Assembly (NCBI GenBank): GCA_035772405.1
Contig: JAYKKM010000437.1
Location: 10,573,501 to 10,637,500 of the forward strand
Source: Chrysogorgia sp. JL179-B06
Lineage: Eukaryota > Cnidaria > Anthozoa > Scleralcyonacea > Chrysogorgiidae
Direction of reading: 5' to 3'
Length of the DNA stretch: 64,000 nucleotides
Shown: one piece after another, positions 1 to 12,631 of the stretch
How the letters are laid out: each line of letters starts with the position of its first letter
Numbering within the stretch: the first letter of the stretch is position 1
Position numbers and translations under genes: made by a program
Notes under the pieces: model-generated
What the model saw: only the letters and a program-made list of their open reading frames with translations
What the model was told of the DNA's origin: nothing
Database searches by the model: none

Positions 1-418
1 AAATTTTAAAAATGTCCAATTTTTTAAACATTTAACATGAATTCTCTGTTTTGAATACTATTAGAGGCTTGGCGCGCTGTTTGCGATACAATTCTTTGTC
101 ATGTAATTTCATTCAAACTGTATTTAGCGGTTTTCGCAGTTTGCACTGCTTTACTTCATGTAATTTCACCGTAACTATTCTTGGCATGAGGACGGAGAGG
201 ACAGCATTTACAAATAGGGGTAATCACAGTACGTCAAAATGGCGGGGGGACGGCAAGATAACGAGCACTGATTGGACAAAACAACAGAAAACAATAGAGG
301 GTACGTCGGAAGTGAAGCAGGGTACGTCGGAAGTGAAGCAGGGTACGTCGGAAGTGAAGCAGGGTAACGTCACTGACTCGACTTCAGACTGTTGTTTGAG
401 ACGGAGTTCGGTTTCGAT
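1..418. other. 5' flank of the OTU-hAT gene
   Basis: No coding sequence was recognised. The open frame starting at 51 is low-complexity and shows no domain, so I treat it as chance. The last 120 bases carry a 21-bp tandem repeat and lead into the start codon at 419. The hAT-type left terminus expected upstream of this transposase was not found here and may lie outside the window. Confidence 0.5.
298..361. repeat. Three tandem copies of a 21-bp unit
   Basis: The unit GGTACGTCGGAAGTGAAGCA (plus one G) occurs three times head to tail with no visible mismatch, about 60 bases before the transposase start. Its position suggests promoter or transposase-binding repeats, as in the subterminal regions of many hAT elements. 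That role is inference. Confidence 0.85.
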
Positions 419-3400
419 ATGGCGTCTAACGATGCTACGAAACTTATAGAGAACGCTCTACAGAGTGGAAATGTTAAATTGCTGGAGAAACTTTTTAGCG
501 ATTTGTCAAAGACACTGGAATTGCGAAGCTACCAAACTGGTGAAGAGATAGCGGCGCAGGTTGGGAAAACTTTGTACAGGGATGTCGATGCTGAGGCATA
601 TATCCCAACGCGTGGAAAAAAGCAATATTGTATTGCTTTAAGGTGAGTAAGACTAAGACAGTAACATAGAAAGAAAACTAGAGAAGTAAATTCTTAAACT
701 AGCGTGAAATGCGTGAATTATTTAAAATATTAATAATTATGTCTTATTTACATGTATGAATAATATTAATATTAAATATGTGTTATATGTCAACAAAAGC
801 AGTAGCCATTCTTTTCCCAATTTTCTATATTAACCTGATAAATAACGTTTAATTTTAACTTGAATGACTCTCAATACCTTTTATTGATAACAAATTGCCA
901 CCTTGGCAATTACTTATCGATCGATTGGTTTGGATTGAGTTTTTATTGAGTCTGATAACGTTGTTTTGCTATCACGTTTTATAGCTCTGAAGCATCTGGA
1001 AATTGCTTGTACAGCTCTATTTCCTTGGCTCTGGTAGGCGATAATTCTATTACTAGAGATCTTAGACTTCTAACATCAATTGAGTTATATCTTAAAGCTG
1101 ATTTTTATTCTCAGCACCCGTATTTTGTATCTGCCTATGCTACACATGGAGTGAATATTTCTCACAGTTTCAAAAATTTATTACCCATGTCTGTGTCAGC
1201 TGCAGCATTTGATTCTGGCTCTTCTGGAAGTGAGCTTGTTCAGAAACAAGCTATTTTGAATTGTGTTGATAAGACATGGTCCAGTTTTTTATGTATTCTT
1301 GCTTTGGCTTCTGTCACAAACACTAACATTTTTTCTTATTATCCAGACTTTGGGAACAAAAAATGTAAATTACTTTTTAATTGTAAAATAGAACCTTGCC
1401 CACCTACAAAACCTATAGCAGATGTGCATGTCTTGTTTTGCTATCATGGTGTTGTGGAACCAGGTGATGTATTTCAAATTAACCATTTTGTCCCTATTAT
1501 ATTTGACAACAAACAAGGTGCTAAAGGTGGTGCTTTAAAAAGAAAACTCTCACAAAAAGTTCTCTCCAGTCTGCATCCAAAGCCTAAAAAACCCCATGGT
1601 AATTTATCTCAGTCAAAGATTGCTTTTCCCTCTCTCCCCAAAATAATACCTATTGTTCCTGATCCACCAACAAATGTACCGGTAGGTCAGGTAACTCAGC
1701 CTAAGGTAAGTGGTGAAACAATTCCCCAGGCCCATTTTTTGCAGGAGTATGATGTTGCTCATTATAGAGAAAAAGTCAAGAATATGACTGATTTGGAAAT
1801 TGGTACTCTTATCAAGAATGTTTTTGTACCCGATAAAACCTACTCTTTCCCCATAACAAATGGTCGAAGTTTTCGTTCCGAATGGTTGAAATTGTATACT
1901 TGGTTATGCTATTCACCCAGTCAGGATGGTGCTTATTGCCTTCCCTGTGTACTGTTTGGTGATGGATTTCCCAATATAGTGTTGAAAAAGAATCCACCAA
2001 AAAAATTTTTTTCCCAACCATTTAAACAGTGGAATGATGCTACCCGTTATTTCAAAAAGCATTCGGGCAAACATGGTTCTTCATCAATATGTTTGCACAG
2101 CAGTACATCACTAACTCTTTTAACTCGCCAGTCAGGTAATATTCTGCCAATTGACATATTGATAAGTGAGAATCGAAGAAATCAGGTATCAGAGAATAGG
2201 AAAAAGCTTATTCCTATTGTAGACACCATTATTACTTGTGCACGTCTAGGTTTATCTTTCAGGGGCCACCGTGATGATTCCCAATATCATCCAGAAGTTG
2301 GAAGTTATTCTCAGGGTGGTGTTGGTAATTTTATTGAGTTACTGAATATGAGGGTTCGTGCAGGGGATGTAGCTCTTGAAGACCATCTCAAGAAGTGTGC
2401 AAAGAATGCTTCATACATATCAAAGACCAGCCAAAATGAAATAATCAATTGTTGTGGACAGGTAATAACTGGTGAAATTATTGGTGAGGTTAAGCGAAAT
2501 AGGTTCTTTTCCATTATAGCAGACGAGGCTTCCGATTGTTCGAATAAGGAGCAGATGTCCCTGGTTTTGCGATTTGTGGATGACAACTTGAACGTTAGAG
2601 AAGACTTCATCAAATTTATCCATTGTCGGTGGGGGCTAACAGGTAAAGACCTTGCAACAACTATTTTGAAAGCGTTGGCTGACCTTTCTTTAAATATTGA
2701 AGATTGCCGTGGCCAAGGGTATGATGGGGCAGGTGCTGTTGCTGGCCATGTAAATGGCCTTTCCGCACATATTTTGAACCTCAACCACAAGGCTCTTTAT
2801 ACCCATTGTTTTAGCCATAGACTTAATTTAGTAATTTGTAATGCGTGTTCTGTCCCAATAGTTAAATATATCATGACACGGGTGAAAGAGTTATCATCCT
2901 TTTTTAACAATTCTCAAAATCGACAATTATTATTTGAGAAGAATATTTCACTTGTTCATGCTAATAAAGACAGCAAAAGGAAGAAGCTAATTGATGTCTG
3001 CAAAACAAGGTGGGTCGAACGTATAGATGGTTTGGATGTTTTTCAGGACTTATTTGTTGCAATATTTTCTACGTTAAAGGAAATGAGTTTGAATGAAGAA
3101 GGTAAATGTAACCCAAGCACATCTTCCCAAGCAACTTCATTTTTGGCTATGATTTCTTCTTTTCAGTTTATTGTTTCTTTGATTATTACTAGACATATTT
3201 TTGATCTGACTCTTCCTGTGACACAGTTACTGCAGGCAAAGAACAATGATATATTTGATGGTATTGAGCTCATCGAATCGTTGAAGAACACTGTTACCAG
3301 GCACCGTAACATGATTGATAATTACCATGATGTGTGGTATGGGGAGGCTATCAATTTAGCAAAAGAAATTGATGTTGAAGTATCTCTTCCCAGGATTTGT

Positions 3401-3985
3401 GCTAGAAACTTCCCTGCTTCTGATCCTTCCTCATATTATAAATGTTCACTAACAATTCCTGTTCTAGATCACCTGAGTTCAGATCTTAAATCCAGATTTG
3501 ACGTAAGTAGTGTTAACGTAATCAATGGTTTAAGTATTATTCCTAGTAAAATGATATCACTAATCAATCAAGCTGGAATGACTGGCTGGAAATATTCATT
3601 CAAAAAGTTCTCAGATTTTTACGAGGAAGATTTGCCAAACCCCCTTGCACTAGATGGTGAATTGGAGTTGTGGGAGACATTTTGGGTAAGTCATAAAAGT
3701 TCATGTCCCAATAGTGTTGCATCCACACTTAAAGCTATCAGTTTTGATTCATTTGCAAATATCAAAGTTGCTCTCAGAATTCTAGGTACTCTACCTGTTA
3801 CATCTTGTGAGTGTGAGCGTTCTTTTTCAGCCATGCGTAGGCTGAAAAATTATACCAGAAGTACCATGGTGGAAGAAAGGTTAAATGGGCTTGCATTGAT
3901 GAATATTCATCAAGACATACAGCCTTCAGTTCAGCAAGTCATTGATAAGTTTGCTGCTGATAGTAGAAGAATTGAACTCATTTAA
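419..3985 (+). CDS. OTU-like/hAT transposase (DUF4371 type), two exons
   Basis: Exon 1 is 419-642 and exon 2 is 985-3985. The donor AG|GTGAGT and acceptor TATAG join in phase to a 1074-residue protein. Residues about 75-245 resemble an OTU-family cysteine protease: SGNCLY holds the putative nucleophile Cys82 and INHFVPI the putative His242. Residues about 357-450 look like a TTF-type zinc finger. The RNase-H-like hAT core has IADEASD at about 586-592 and GYDGAG at about 653. The C-terminal dimerisation block runs from about 980 with CECERSFSAMRR. hAT transposases cut and paste DNA with 8-bp target duplications. The reading frame is intact, so the gene is recent or still under selection. A start at 392 is in frame; 419 was chosen for its better context. 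It could also be a domesticated ZNF862-like gene. Confidence 0.88.
643..984 (+). other. Intron of the OTU-hAT gene
   Basis: AT-rich 342-bp intron with GTGAGTAAG at the 5' end and TTTTATAG at the 3' end. It interrupts an arginine/serine codon in phase 2, just before the OTU cysteine motif. No other feature was seen in it. Confidence 0.85.
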
Positions 3986-4329
3986 TTCTTTAAAAGCAAA
4001 CTAATGATGTGTTATTGTCCAATGTCCATAGCTAAAATAATATTTTTTCCATCACTATCAATTCAAACTATCTTTATTTATACTATGGTATAAATTGGTC
4101 TATAAGAATATATATGCTTGGTCACTGGTCAGTGGTCAGTATAGAACAACTCAACAACATTCTAGTATTCTATTCTAAAAAAATCTGCATTATTTTACAA
4201 TACATTCTTACATTTCCTCATTTGTTGATTACAACAAAATGAACAAATGCAACTCAATGAATAATGGTAACATTATAATATTATTTGCCAATTGCCATTG
4301 GTGTGACTTGGAAAATGAGCTCTCAGTCT

Positions 4330-5210
4330 GTGCCTCTGTCGACCGGGATGGTATAGAGAGTGAGCTCTTCTATGTCCATGAAATGCCCTACATGGTCTAT
4401 TTTTCTCTTCTCGAAACTCTCTCTTTAGGCGAGTAACTGGTGCCTGAAAACCAGACAGCTCAGGGTAGATAAGGGGTGAAATAAAGTAATAATTATATAC
4501 ATTTCAATAAGAGTGCTGCAGTCTTTTGTTGCTAATTGGTAACTACTAGTTTGTATGACCAGGATGGTGTAGAGGTGAGCTCTTCTCTGTGTCCATGAAA
4601 TGTCCTATATGGTGTGTTTTTCTCTATTCGTAGTTCTTTTTCCTGGGCGAGTATCTGGCGCCTTAAAACCAGACAGCTCATTGTGCTGGATGTTAAGATG
4701 ACCAGGATGATGTAGAGAGGTGAGCTCTTCTTTATGTCCATGAAATGTCCTATATGGTCTGTTTTTCTCTATTCATAATTATTTTTCTTTTTCTTTGGCG
4801 AGTATCTGGCTGGATAAGGGGTAAACTATTACATTTTCTTTTCATATATACATATTAAAATTAGTAAAAAGCCACAAAAAATAAATAAACATTTCAATAA
4901 GAGTACTGTATATGCAATGCAGTCTTTTGTTGGTAACTACTAGTTTGTATGACCAGGATGATGTAGGGTGGTGTGCTCTTAGTTTTCTGACTATGTCCAT
5001 GTAATGTATTGTACATGGTCTGTTTTTCTCTATTCATAATTATTTTACTTTGCATGGGTGTGTATCTGGCACCTTACAACCAGACAGCTCATTGTGGAGA
5101 AGGGGTAAAGTTAAAAACAATCTAATAGATTGGTAAAATGACCAGGAAATTAACGTGACCTCGCCAGGATCATGTGATGTAGAGAGATAAGCTCCTCTAT
5201 GTGTCTAAAA
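4330..5210. repeat. Degenerate tandem repeats downstream of the transposase
   Basis: Five imperfect copies of a block lie near 4340, 4558, 4698, 4950 and 5150. Each carries GACCAGGATG, GTGAGCTCTTCT, TCCATGAAATG and a TGTTTTTCTCTATTC-like segment, spaced roughly 140-250 bp apart. They sit between the stop codon and the hAT terminus, so they are probably subterminal DNA of that element. The remaining sequence from 3986 to 5424 is AT-rich with no recognised gene. Confidence 0.7.
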
Positions 5211-5424
5211 AATTGCTTGGCAGCTAAAGTTGGTGGGCTTTGGCTGTCCATGTCGGATTCACTGAGCAGTGAATCATAGGCATGCTGATGAGCTCTGATA
5301 TGGAGCGAAACAGTCGTAAAAATTGTCCCAGTAACGATTATTTAAAAAGTGCAGAAGTATTTTTTTTTAAATCGTAAAATGTGGTATAAAAAACGCAAAT
5401 TAGAACTGTAAGATTTTTCTAAAA

Positions 5425-5565
5425 AATCTTGTCAGAATGCGGGAAATGCCATTTCAGGGAGTCAAATTTCAAAAAAAATCCGGGGGGGGGCATGCCCCCG
5501 TACCCCCATAGAATGTGCACTTCACTGTTTCGACGTACCCTAAAAAAATCCTAGATCCGCCCCTG
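5425..5565. mobile_element. hAT-type 3' terminus
   Basis: The segment has the layout of a hAT end seen on widespread animal elements: a conserved CGGGAAATGCCATTTCAG stretch, then GGGGGGGGCATGCCCCCG, then the terminal sequence CTAGATCCGCCCCTG ending at 5565. Read inward on the minus strand the terminus is CAGGGGCGGATCTAG, a common hAT start. It is plausibly the right end of the element encoding the transposase at 419-3985. No partner terminus was seen, so it could also be an independent fragment. Confidence 0.65.
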
Positions 5566-5660
5566 TGGAGAACTAAGCACTTTTTCCGTATTTGGATTCC
5601 ACATATTTGCTCGAAAGTTATATGTGGAATACAAAAACGGAAAAAGTGCTGCGTTCTCCA
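5566..5660. repeat. Palindromic hairpin next to the hAT end
   Basis: TGGAGAAC..AGCACTTTTTCCG at the left pairs with CGGAAAAAGTGC..GTTCTCCA at the right, and an inner pair TTCCACATAT/ATATGTGGAA closes the stem around a loop of about 20 bases. It starts directly at the hAT terminus, so the hAT insertion probably hit the edge of this hairpin element. Confidence 0.75.
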
Positions 5661-5780
5661 GAGAAAAAAAAAGTTGAGACATGAAAAATGGAAAAATGCG
5701 CTGGTAGCCCCACTTTCTATACAACTATAGTCGAACTTCTTATAACACGTATGCAATCAATCATTAGAAAATGTATATTA

Positions 5781-5832
5781 CGGGATTAAGGATAGGTTAG
5801 TATTAGGATTAAGGTTAGGATTAGGGTTAGGA
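5781..5832. repeat. Degenerate telomere-like repeat
   Basis: About eight units of GGTTAG, GGATTA and GGGTTA run together. They resemble the metazoan telomere repeat TTAGGG in degenerate, interstitial form. The short length argues against a chromosome end. Confidence 0.55.
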
Positions 5833-6142
5833 TATACAATATCAGTAAATTTAGAGTGCTTTTAAATTTTATTGTTATAATAAATTTGGCTGGGAGCTCA
5901 TGCTGGAATTATCGATTTACAGATGACGAGGTATCTGCAATAGCCTTGATTTGACCGTTCACGAAAGGGAAAATGGCATAGGCGACAGACGTTGTAATGT
6001 TAAAGACATATTCTGCAGAAATTAATCGATAATCAAATGTTTTTCGCGTCATCAAGATTTTTTGGTTGCTCGATCCAGTCTCTATTTTTACCCTCCTTAC
6101 GACTATGACCGCTGACATTGATTGCGGGAGGGTTGATTCAAA
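5833..6142. promoter_or_regulatory. Presumed promoter and 5' UTR of the DUSP11-like gene
   Basis: The 310 bases before the first coding exon contain no recognised element. A 69-codon open frame on the minus strand (6118-5909) begins only 24 bases from the DUSP11 start and points away. It matches nothing I recognise. It could be chance or an exon of a divergent gene sharing the promoter. Confidence 0.35.
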
Positions 6143-6219
6143 ATGGCGTTTGGAGGCGAGTTTCGAAATGTAATCAAGTCAGTAAAGACCGCCGTAACAT
6201 TTCGCCGTATCCCAGATAA
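6143..6219 (+). CDS. DUSP11: DUSP11 exon 1
   Basis: The start codon at 6143 sits in CAAAATGGCG. Twenty-five codons end in RRIPD plus AA, before the donor GTATGT at 6220. Joining AA to the first base of exon 2 gives Lys and restores the family motif IP(D/E)(K/R)WKDY. This fit is the main reason for choosing the exon. Confidence 0.85.
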
Positions 6220-9200
6220 GTATGTTACTTTAATTATCCATTAAGAATATAATTGTCTTTGTTAAAATAGAACTAAATAAAGTTCCTTGTGGCGCAATTT
6301 GGATTTGGCTGGTGACATTTTGTGTCAAGTTGGCAAATGGCAATAATAGAAGGTTTAAAAGTGAAAGTAAACAGTAGAAGTTTTGGTATTGTGCATGAAG
6401 ACTCCTTGGACAGTAAAGTCACTCTTTTTATGTTTTCATTCATTTATGTCAATAAAGATACGCATTTTGATTGCTTTGCCGCTTTCAAATAAAGTATATA
6501 AGATTGAGAATATCTATTATCTCCTTAGCCTTTATTCTTATCCTTTATAACTGATCATATTGGTCAATTCATATACAGGTATAAGCAGTATTTTCATTGG
6601 CTCACAATCATCGTATTTTATGCTTTGTTCAAATTTTAATTACAATTAATTTTAAATGCAAATTCTAAAAACTTTTCAGTTGTTTTGTAATGACCGGTCT
6701 TTATGGGTTTGTTAAGACCAATCAGATTGCAGAAAATCTGTGTTAAGAACACTCACATTACAAACTAATACATGACCATTTGGGAAATCAGTGATTAAAT
6801 GTCCCTCAAGCCCTGGGAGAATTTGTGAAAGTCCTTTAGGCCTTCCACAAATCCTCCCTCTGCTTTCAGAGACATGTTAATCACTAATTTCCCTTATTTA
6901 TTATAACTGTATATATATTAGCCATAATAGCCAAAACATATTTTTTAAATAAAAGACCAGAGAGAAGTTGCCTGCCTCTATTCAAACTATCTGTAAGAGA
7001 GCAGACTGAGAATCTGGTTCAATCCCTCATCCTTCTTCAGGAAGATATATATAAAAGACCTAATTTTGGGGACTTTTTCATCGGAGTTCCCCAGAATCTC
7101 TGTTTCTTGGTGCAGGTCAAAAGGAACGCAGGCTCTGGGCATGAGATTGAGTAGTATTTGTGAAAATAAAAAGCATTTGCACGTTATGATCTTCCATACA
7201 ATGATCTGTATACTTTATACTGCAAATTTGGTAAAGCTGGAGGGAAATTAGTTACAGTTGTTAAAGTTTTATTAACAGAAACAACAGACGTGTGACTTTA
7301 CAAATGTTTAGCTCGAACATGGCCGAGTCAACAGTACAGTATGTCAAAGTTTAAGGTGCCTAAGGTCACCACTATACTATCCATGTCTGACCATGTTGAT
7401 TTGTTGATAAGTGTTGATTTGACTAAGAGAGGAAAACCAGAGGAAAACCCTTGAAGCATGGGCAAGCTCAAATAATAACTCTACTCACATGAGTTCCAAG
7501 CTTGAAAATCAACATGAGGTTATTCCCAGATGGTCACCCATCCAATACTAACCCCATCCGACTGGGCTTGACTTAACGGTGAGTGACAGTGCCCTAAGAG
7601 CACACACCACCCGTGCGACACAAGGGCGAGTCGTGTTTCACAAATCAAACAAGTGTGCATCACAATTCACAAAGAACAAAAATGTCCTCAGAAATATTGT
7701 TGCTAATGTCTCCAGTCAAATGCAGAAAACCTTGAGTAGTAGCTAGCTATAGTATCATAGTTTATCATCACCTTTAATAGTAATGATGTAATATCGTTTG
7801 TTAAATGTCTTGGCAACGTACGTAGAAATTTTACACAACAATAGAGGAATTTTATCGCTTAACAATGGGTAGTCACCAAAATCATTTTTAAGATAATAAG
7901 TAAAATACTATTAATTACGCTATGGTTACCATGGTAACGCCACATTAATTTATCTCTACCCAGTTTTTTCGTATAATAGTCATATTATTTTCTGTTTAAA
8001 TCTATGTACAGTACTTCCCTCCCAACACCCCAGATGTGTTGTTTTTGTTTGTACAACTACATATACTGTGGCCCAGAAACCGTATGGAGCCACCTTAAAT
8101 ACATAAATAAGGTTAAAAACTTTAAAAACTTTAAAATAAACAGCTCGGTTCAGTTTCATTCTAATTCATATGGAGTTTTTTCACTAAGAGTAGAACAATT
8201 TAAGTTTAGATTTAAAAAGCAGCAATGATTGCTCTTCTTTAAGTTCCCTTGTTAACTTATTGTACAACTTAGTTCCTTGAAATGCAAATGTTTTTTTCCC
8301 AGATTCTGTTTTAACCTTCGGTAGGACAAGATTCAGTCCATTTCCTCGAGTGTTCTTCCCATGATTCAGCTTAGAAAAGCCCAAACAGGACGCCAACGGT
8401 GAAAGATCATGGATACATTTAAAAATTGTGATAGCTACATGTACATCCATTTCTCTTCGATTTTTAAGAGGGATCCACGTATTTCGGGCCTTTTTTCCAA
8501 AAATGATTTAGACAGTTTTAGACTGAAGATTAGTATTCAAAATTACTCTTGCTACTCCTTTCTGTAACTTAAGTAGGCTTTAATTACTATCCTTATCACA
8601 GTTTATCCATAAAACATTAATATAGTTAATTAGTTTATCCATAAAACATCAATTATGAAATTGAAGATCAGTATTCAAAATTACTCTTACTGCTCTTTTC
8701 TGTAAGTTATAAGTACCTTGTTTAAACTATCCATATTACAGTTTAAGGATGCCAATGTGCTGTTTCTTGCTACATATGAGGAACAAATATGACATATTTT
8801 TGTTGATTTTCACTAGAAACATGAATAATTATTGACTGACTGTTAACCATAAACAACATACAGTGTAGTTTAACCTAAGAGGTTACACATTGATCAAATA
8901 AATAGGAAAAAACATATAGTTTTCGAAGGAGTCAGTTGAACTTCCCTAAACAGAGGCAAGTTGTTCGACATGTGAATTCGCAGTTCTATAAAAACATGAG
9001 TTTAGAATATTTGTTCTAGCAAAACGAGGTTTAAAAGAGAGTTCAGAATTCCTCAAATTATAAGGGATTTGACCTCATTTACATAATAAATTCATGTCAC
9101 AAAAGCCATGAAGACATTTATAGAAAATCAATAGAGTCATTTATAGAGTCCAATCAATTAATGTTCTTCGAGATGCCATTAATGTTAATATATTACCTTC

Positions 9201-12200
9201 CTTGAGTCGTTCCTCATATACATGTATGACTTAATTTTAATCATTAAAGTGTTTTGATCATGATGGCTATAACTACTGTATACAAACCTAGGTGGAAAGA
9301 TTATGCTGCTTGTGGTGAAACTATTCGTGGTGAGAGGTTAATCTCTTTCAAAACTCCATTGGCAGAGGTTTGTTGTATTCTAGAACCCAATTTATGCACA
9401 TGTTTATACCTAATTTAAAATACTTTGATAGGCAGGTGTACTGCCGAAATAGTGTGTAGGAAACGTTAGACCTCCTACACAATATTTCGGCAGTACACCG
9501 ACCTTTCAGAGTATTTGATTTATTTCTACACTGTACTGTACCTTACGCAGAACAACATGTTTATATACCTAATTTACCTTTTTATATTTAGTATTTCTTT
9601 TTATAAAATAACAAATTAAAAACGCACGCGCTGATTGGCTGAAAGCCGTGTTTCTATAACTCGATGGAAAAAAAGGTTTTTCCCGCCATTTTTATAAAAT
9701 GGACTGTAAGATGAACCTTTGCTGCACAAGCAGCTAAAATGTCGATAAATATGTTCTGTGACAGCCAACAAGAAGAAAAACGAGAAGATTGATGCTTTTC
9801 TTCACAGTTACAGTAAGAGTGTTTATGTTCATTTGAGCAGCCGACGACGCTGTCTTACAGCATGAGTAAGGAGAATGTATATTTTCATCATTTTAATCAT
9901 AGTCAATCGAGATATGGTCTGGAATTTGTTCTATCTTTTTGTTCGTCTTTATGCAATTTTGTGCACGGTGCACGGTCACTGAACCTATTGTATTTTAGTA
10001 TAATGAAGCAATCATCCAATAGACTCGTTTGGGTTTAATCGCTCAACCGTGTTGTTTAAATATTAATGAACCTAAAACAAAGGATGTGCACGGTGTAAGG
10101 TACGGTTCAACATCAAAACGTAGCTCCTCCTAGTCGCTTTGAAGTTTGCCGAGTTTCCAGACCATATCTCGATTGACTATGTTTTAATAAAAAGTCTTAT
10201 TACTTATTTCCTTAGTGTTATTTTATAAAAGAAATAGAAAACATCTTTCCGTGTTCCCATACGTTATAGAAACACTTGTGAAAGTTTGGGAGAACTCGAA
10301 ATAGCGTTGAAACACTCGCCCTGCGGGCTCGTGTTCCCACTGCCATTTCTTGTTCTCCCAAACTTCCACTCGTGTTTCTATAACTCGATGGAAACACGGA
10401 AAATGTTTTCTATTTCTTAAATGATATTGCCAAAGCATACACAAGTACAAGTGTTATTATAATATCATATATTATAATATATATATATATATCTCAATTG
10501 TGTTGTGCTGCGTAGGTAGTCGGTAGAAATACAAATCGATTACTCAGGCCTATTGGTGTACTGCCGAAATTGTGTGTAGGATATCTAACGTTTCAAGTGA
10601 AGGCCCTTCGTCAGAGAATGTTACGTCACTAGTGCTGCGCGATATTTCGATATATCGATATCGCGATATTTTGACTCACGATTATCGTATCGAAGGTATA
10701 TCGTAATTATCGCCATGCTCATTGACTATCGTGATATTGCTTTGCATGTGTACTTATCTTTTATAAAACCCTAAAAAATTCTTTCAATTCCTTGAAAATA
10801 TAGTTTTTAAAACTATTTTTGTAAGTTTGCCACAAATGAAATTGCCGGCTGTGTTTGCGCTTTGTGCCAATGGAAACAATACATGATACAACGTTTGTCA
10901 AACGTTAATATTTAATATTTTTATATATCTTATAAGTGTAGCTTAAAATTAGTAAGTCATTTGACATTGTGTTTTTTGATATTTATTAAAGACTTGAAAC
11001 TGTGTTGGCTTTTATTGTATTTATCGCGATATAATCGAATATCGTAATAATTTCTCAGTCGATAATCGTGATATGATTTTTTTAATATCGCCCAACACTA
11101 TACGTCACTTTACGTTCCATTCTCTGACGAATTAATACCTTCGCTTGCTCGAAACGGTAGACCTCCTGCACACATGAAGTATTCGAAGTAAAGATATGGC
11201 TTCCTTTCGTTTTCCAAAATATGATAGTCCAGAAAGATATCGAAGATTTTTTATTTGTCATCTTAGCTTAGGTAAAAGCTTCAGGCGAACGTGCCACAAT
11301 GGCGAATATCCACCATGTCTGCAATGTTCCTATGTGTTTCCTTCACCTTTTTCTAACTTCTGACTACATGAGCACAAATATATCGCTTATCAGTATGTGT
11401 ATATTATACTGTATCTTACCAAATGGTCTTGTTATTATAAATTGTTATTAAAAACAACAAAACACTTTGGAATTTTGCTTTTATTTGCGACATGTTTCGG
11501 ACGTTACTAACTTCCTTCTTCGGGCAAGTGACAGTTTGAAAAACCAATTGCATACGTTTATGATGGTACATGTATGATGGTATGCTGACATGTATTGGTA
11601 CAGCACTCGTAGATACTCCCGAAAGGCGTTGTGTTGAAAGGAAGGTGTTACTAATCACATAATTTACCTACAGAAGTACCACCACATTGAGGGAGGTGAC
11701 AACACGGAAGACAGTCTTCAACATCAGGAAGAGTAAGCCTTTGTTTTTCCTTAAAGGACATTGGCAACAAAAATTAAGTTTGTCTAAAAAAAACCAGAAC
11801 CAGCTGACAATTTCAAATAATATAAAATGAAACATATTCCGAAAAATAAAGACATCCTGAGAACTCAAGATATGACTCAATAACAAGACGAGATTATTGA
11901 AAAAGTGATATTTCGATTTTATTACGATGTTTTATTTTGTAATAAAATATTTTTTTTCAATAATCTCGTCTTGTTATTTAATCATATCTTGAGTTCTCAG
12001 GATGTCTTTATTTTTCGGAATATGTTTCATTTTATATATTAAGTTTGTCTAATATAAATGAAACTAAAATAAACTTGTAAAATTATAGAGTGACACCTTT
12101 TATACCTTTTCGGTATTTTACTTCGTTTTTGAAATATTTCAGTTTGTTTGATATGTAAATGAGATGGTCCTCGTTATCTGCAGGGTAGATAATTTTCACT

Positions 12201-12589
12201 CATTAAAATATGTCTTATATCTCAGTGATTGCTAAGTAGTACGCACATTTTCAAGTAAAATTGTGGAACAAACTGTACATGCATGACGTCAGAGACCATC
12301 TCATTTACAGTGTACATATCATACAAATTGAAATATTTCAAAAACGAAGTAAAATACGGGAAAGTTCTAAAAGGTGTTACTCTATCATTTTACGAGGTCT
12401 TTCATATTAGACAAACTTAATTTTTTTTGCCAATGTCCTTTAATTGTCACAGTTAATATTTTATTTGCTAGCTTTTTTTGGTCGATATTTTTGTATATAA
12501 AGACTGATTGACCGAGAGTGAGGTCTACACTGAAAATTGTTATAATCCTGTGATAATCTCGCCGCGGCCGGGATCCATTTCTCACCGAA

Positions 12590-12631
<42 letters not shown>

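Larger units (their letters stand above)
6220..9291 (+). other. DUSP11 intron 1, repeat-bearing
   Basis: A 3.1-kb intron that is mostly AT-rich unrecognised sequence. It holds a dispersed repeat at 7076-7150, a 5S-like sequence at 7518-7580 and a LINE fragment at 8184-8450, each listed or mentioned separately. I see no other gene in it. Confidence 0.7.

Noticed and set aside
51..449. 132-codon open frame at the left edge
   Set aside because: Its end is made of the 21-bp tandem repeat read three times and it overlaps the true start of the transposase gene; no domain.
5781..5832. Chromosome end
   Set aside because: The telomere-like run is short, degenerate and internal, with unique sequence on both sides.
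5909..6118. Divergent gene next to DUSP11
   Set aside because: The 69-codon minus-strand frame shows no domain or clear splice structure; mentioned only as a possibility in the promoter entry.
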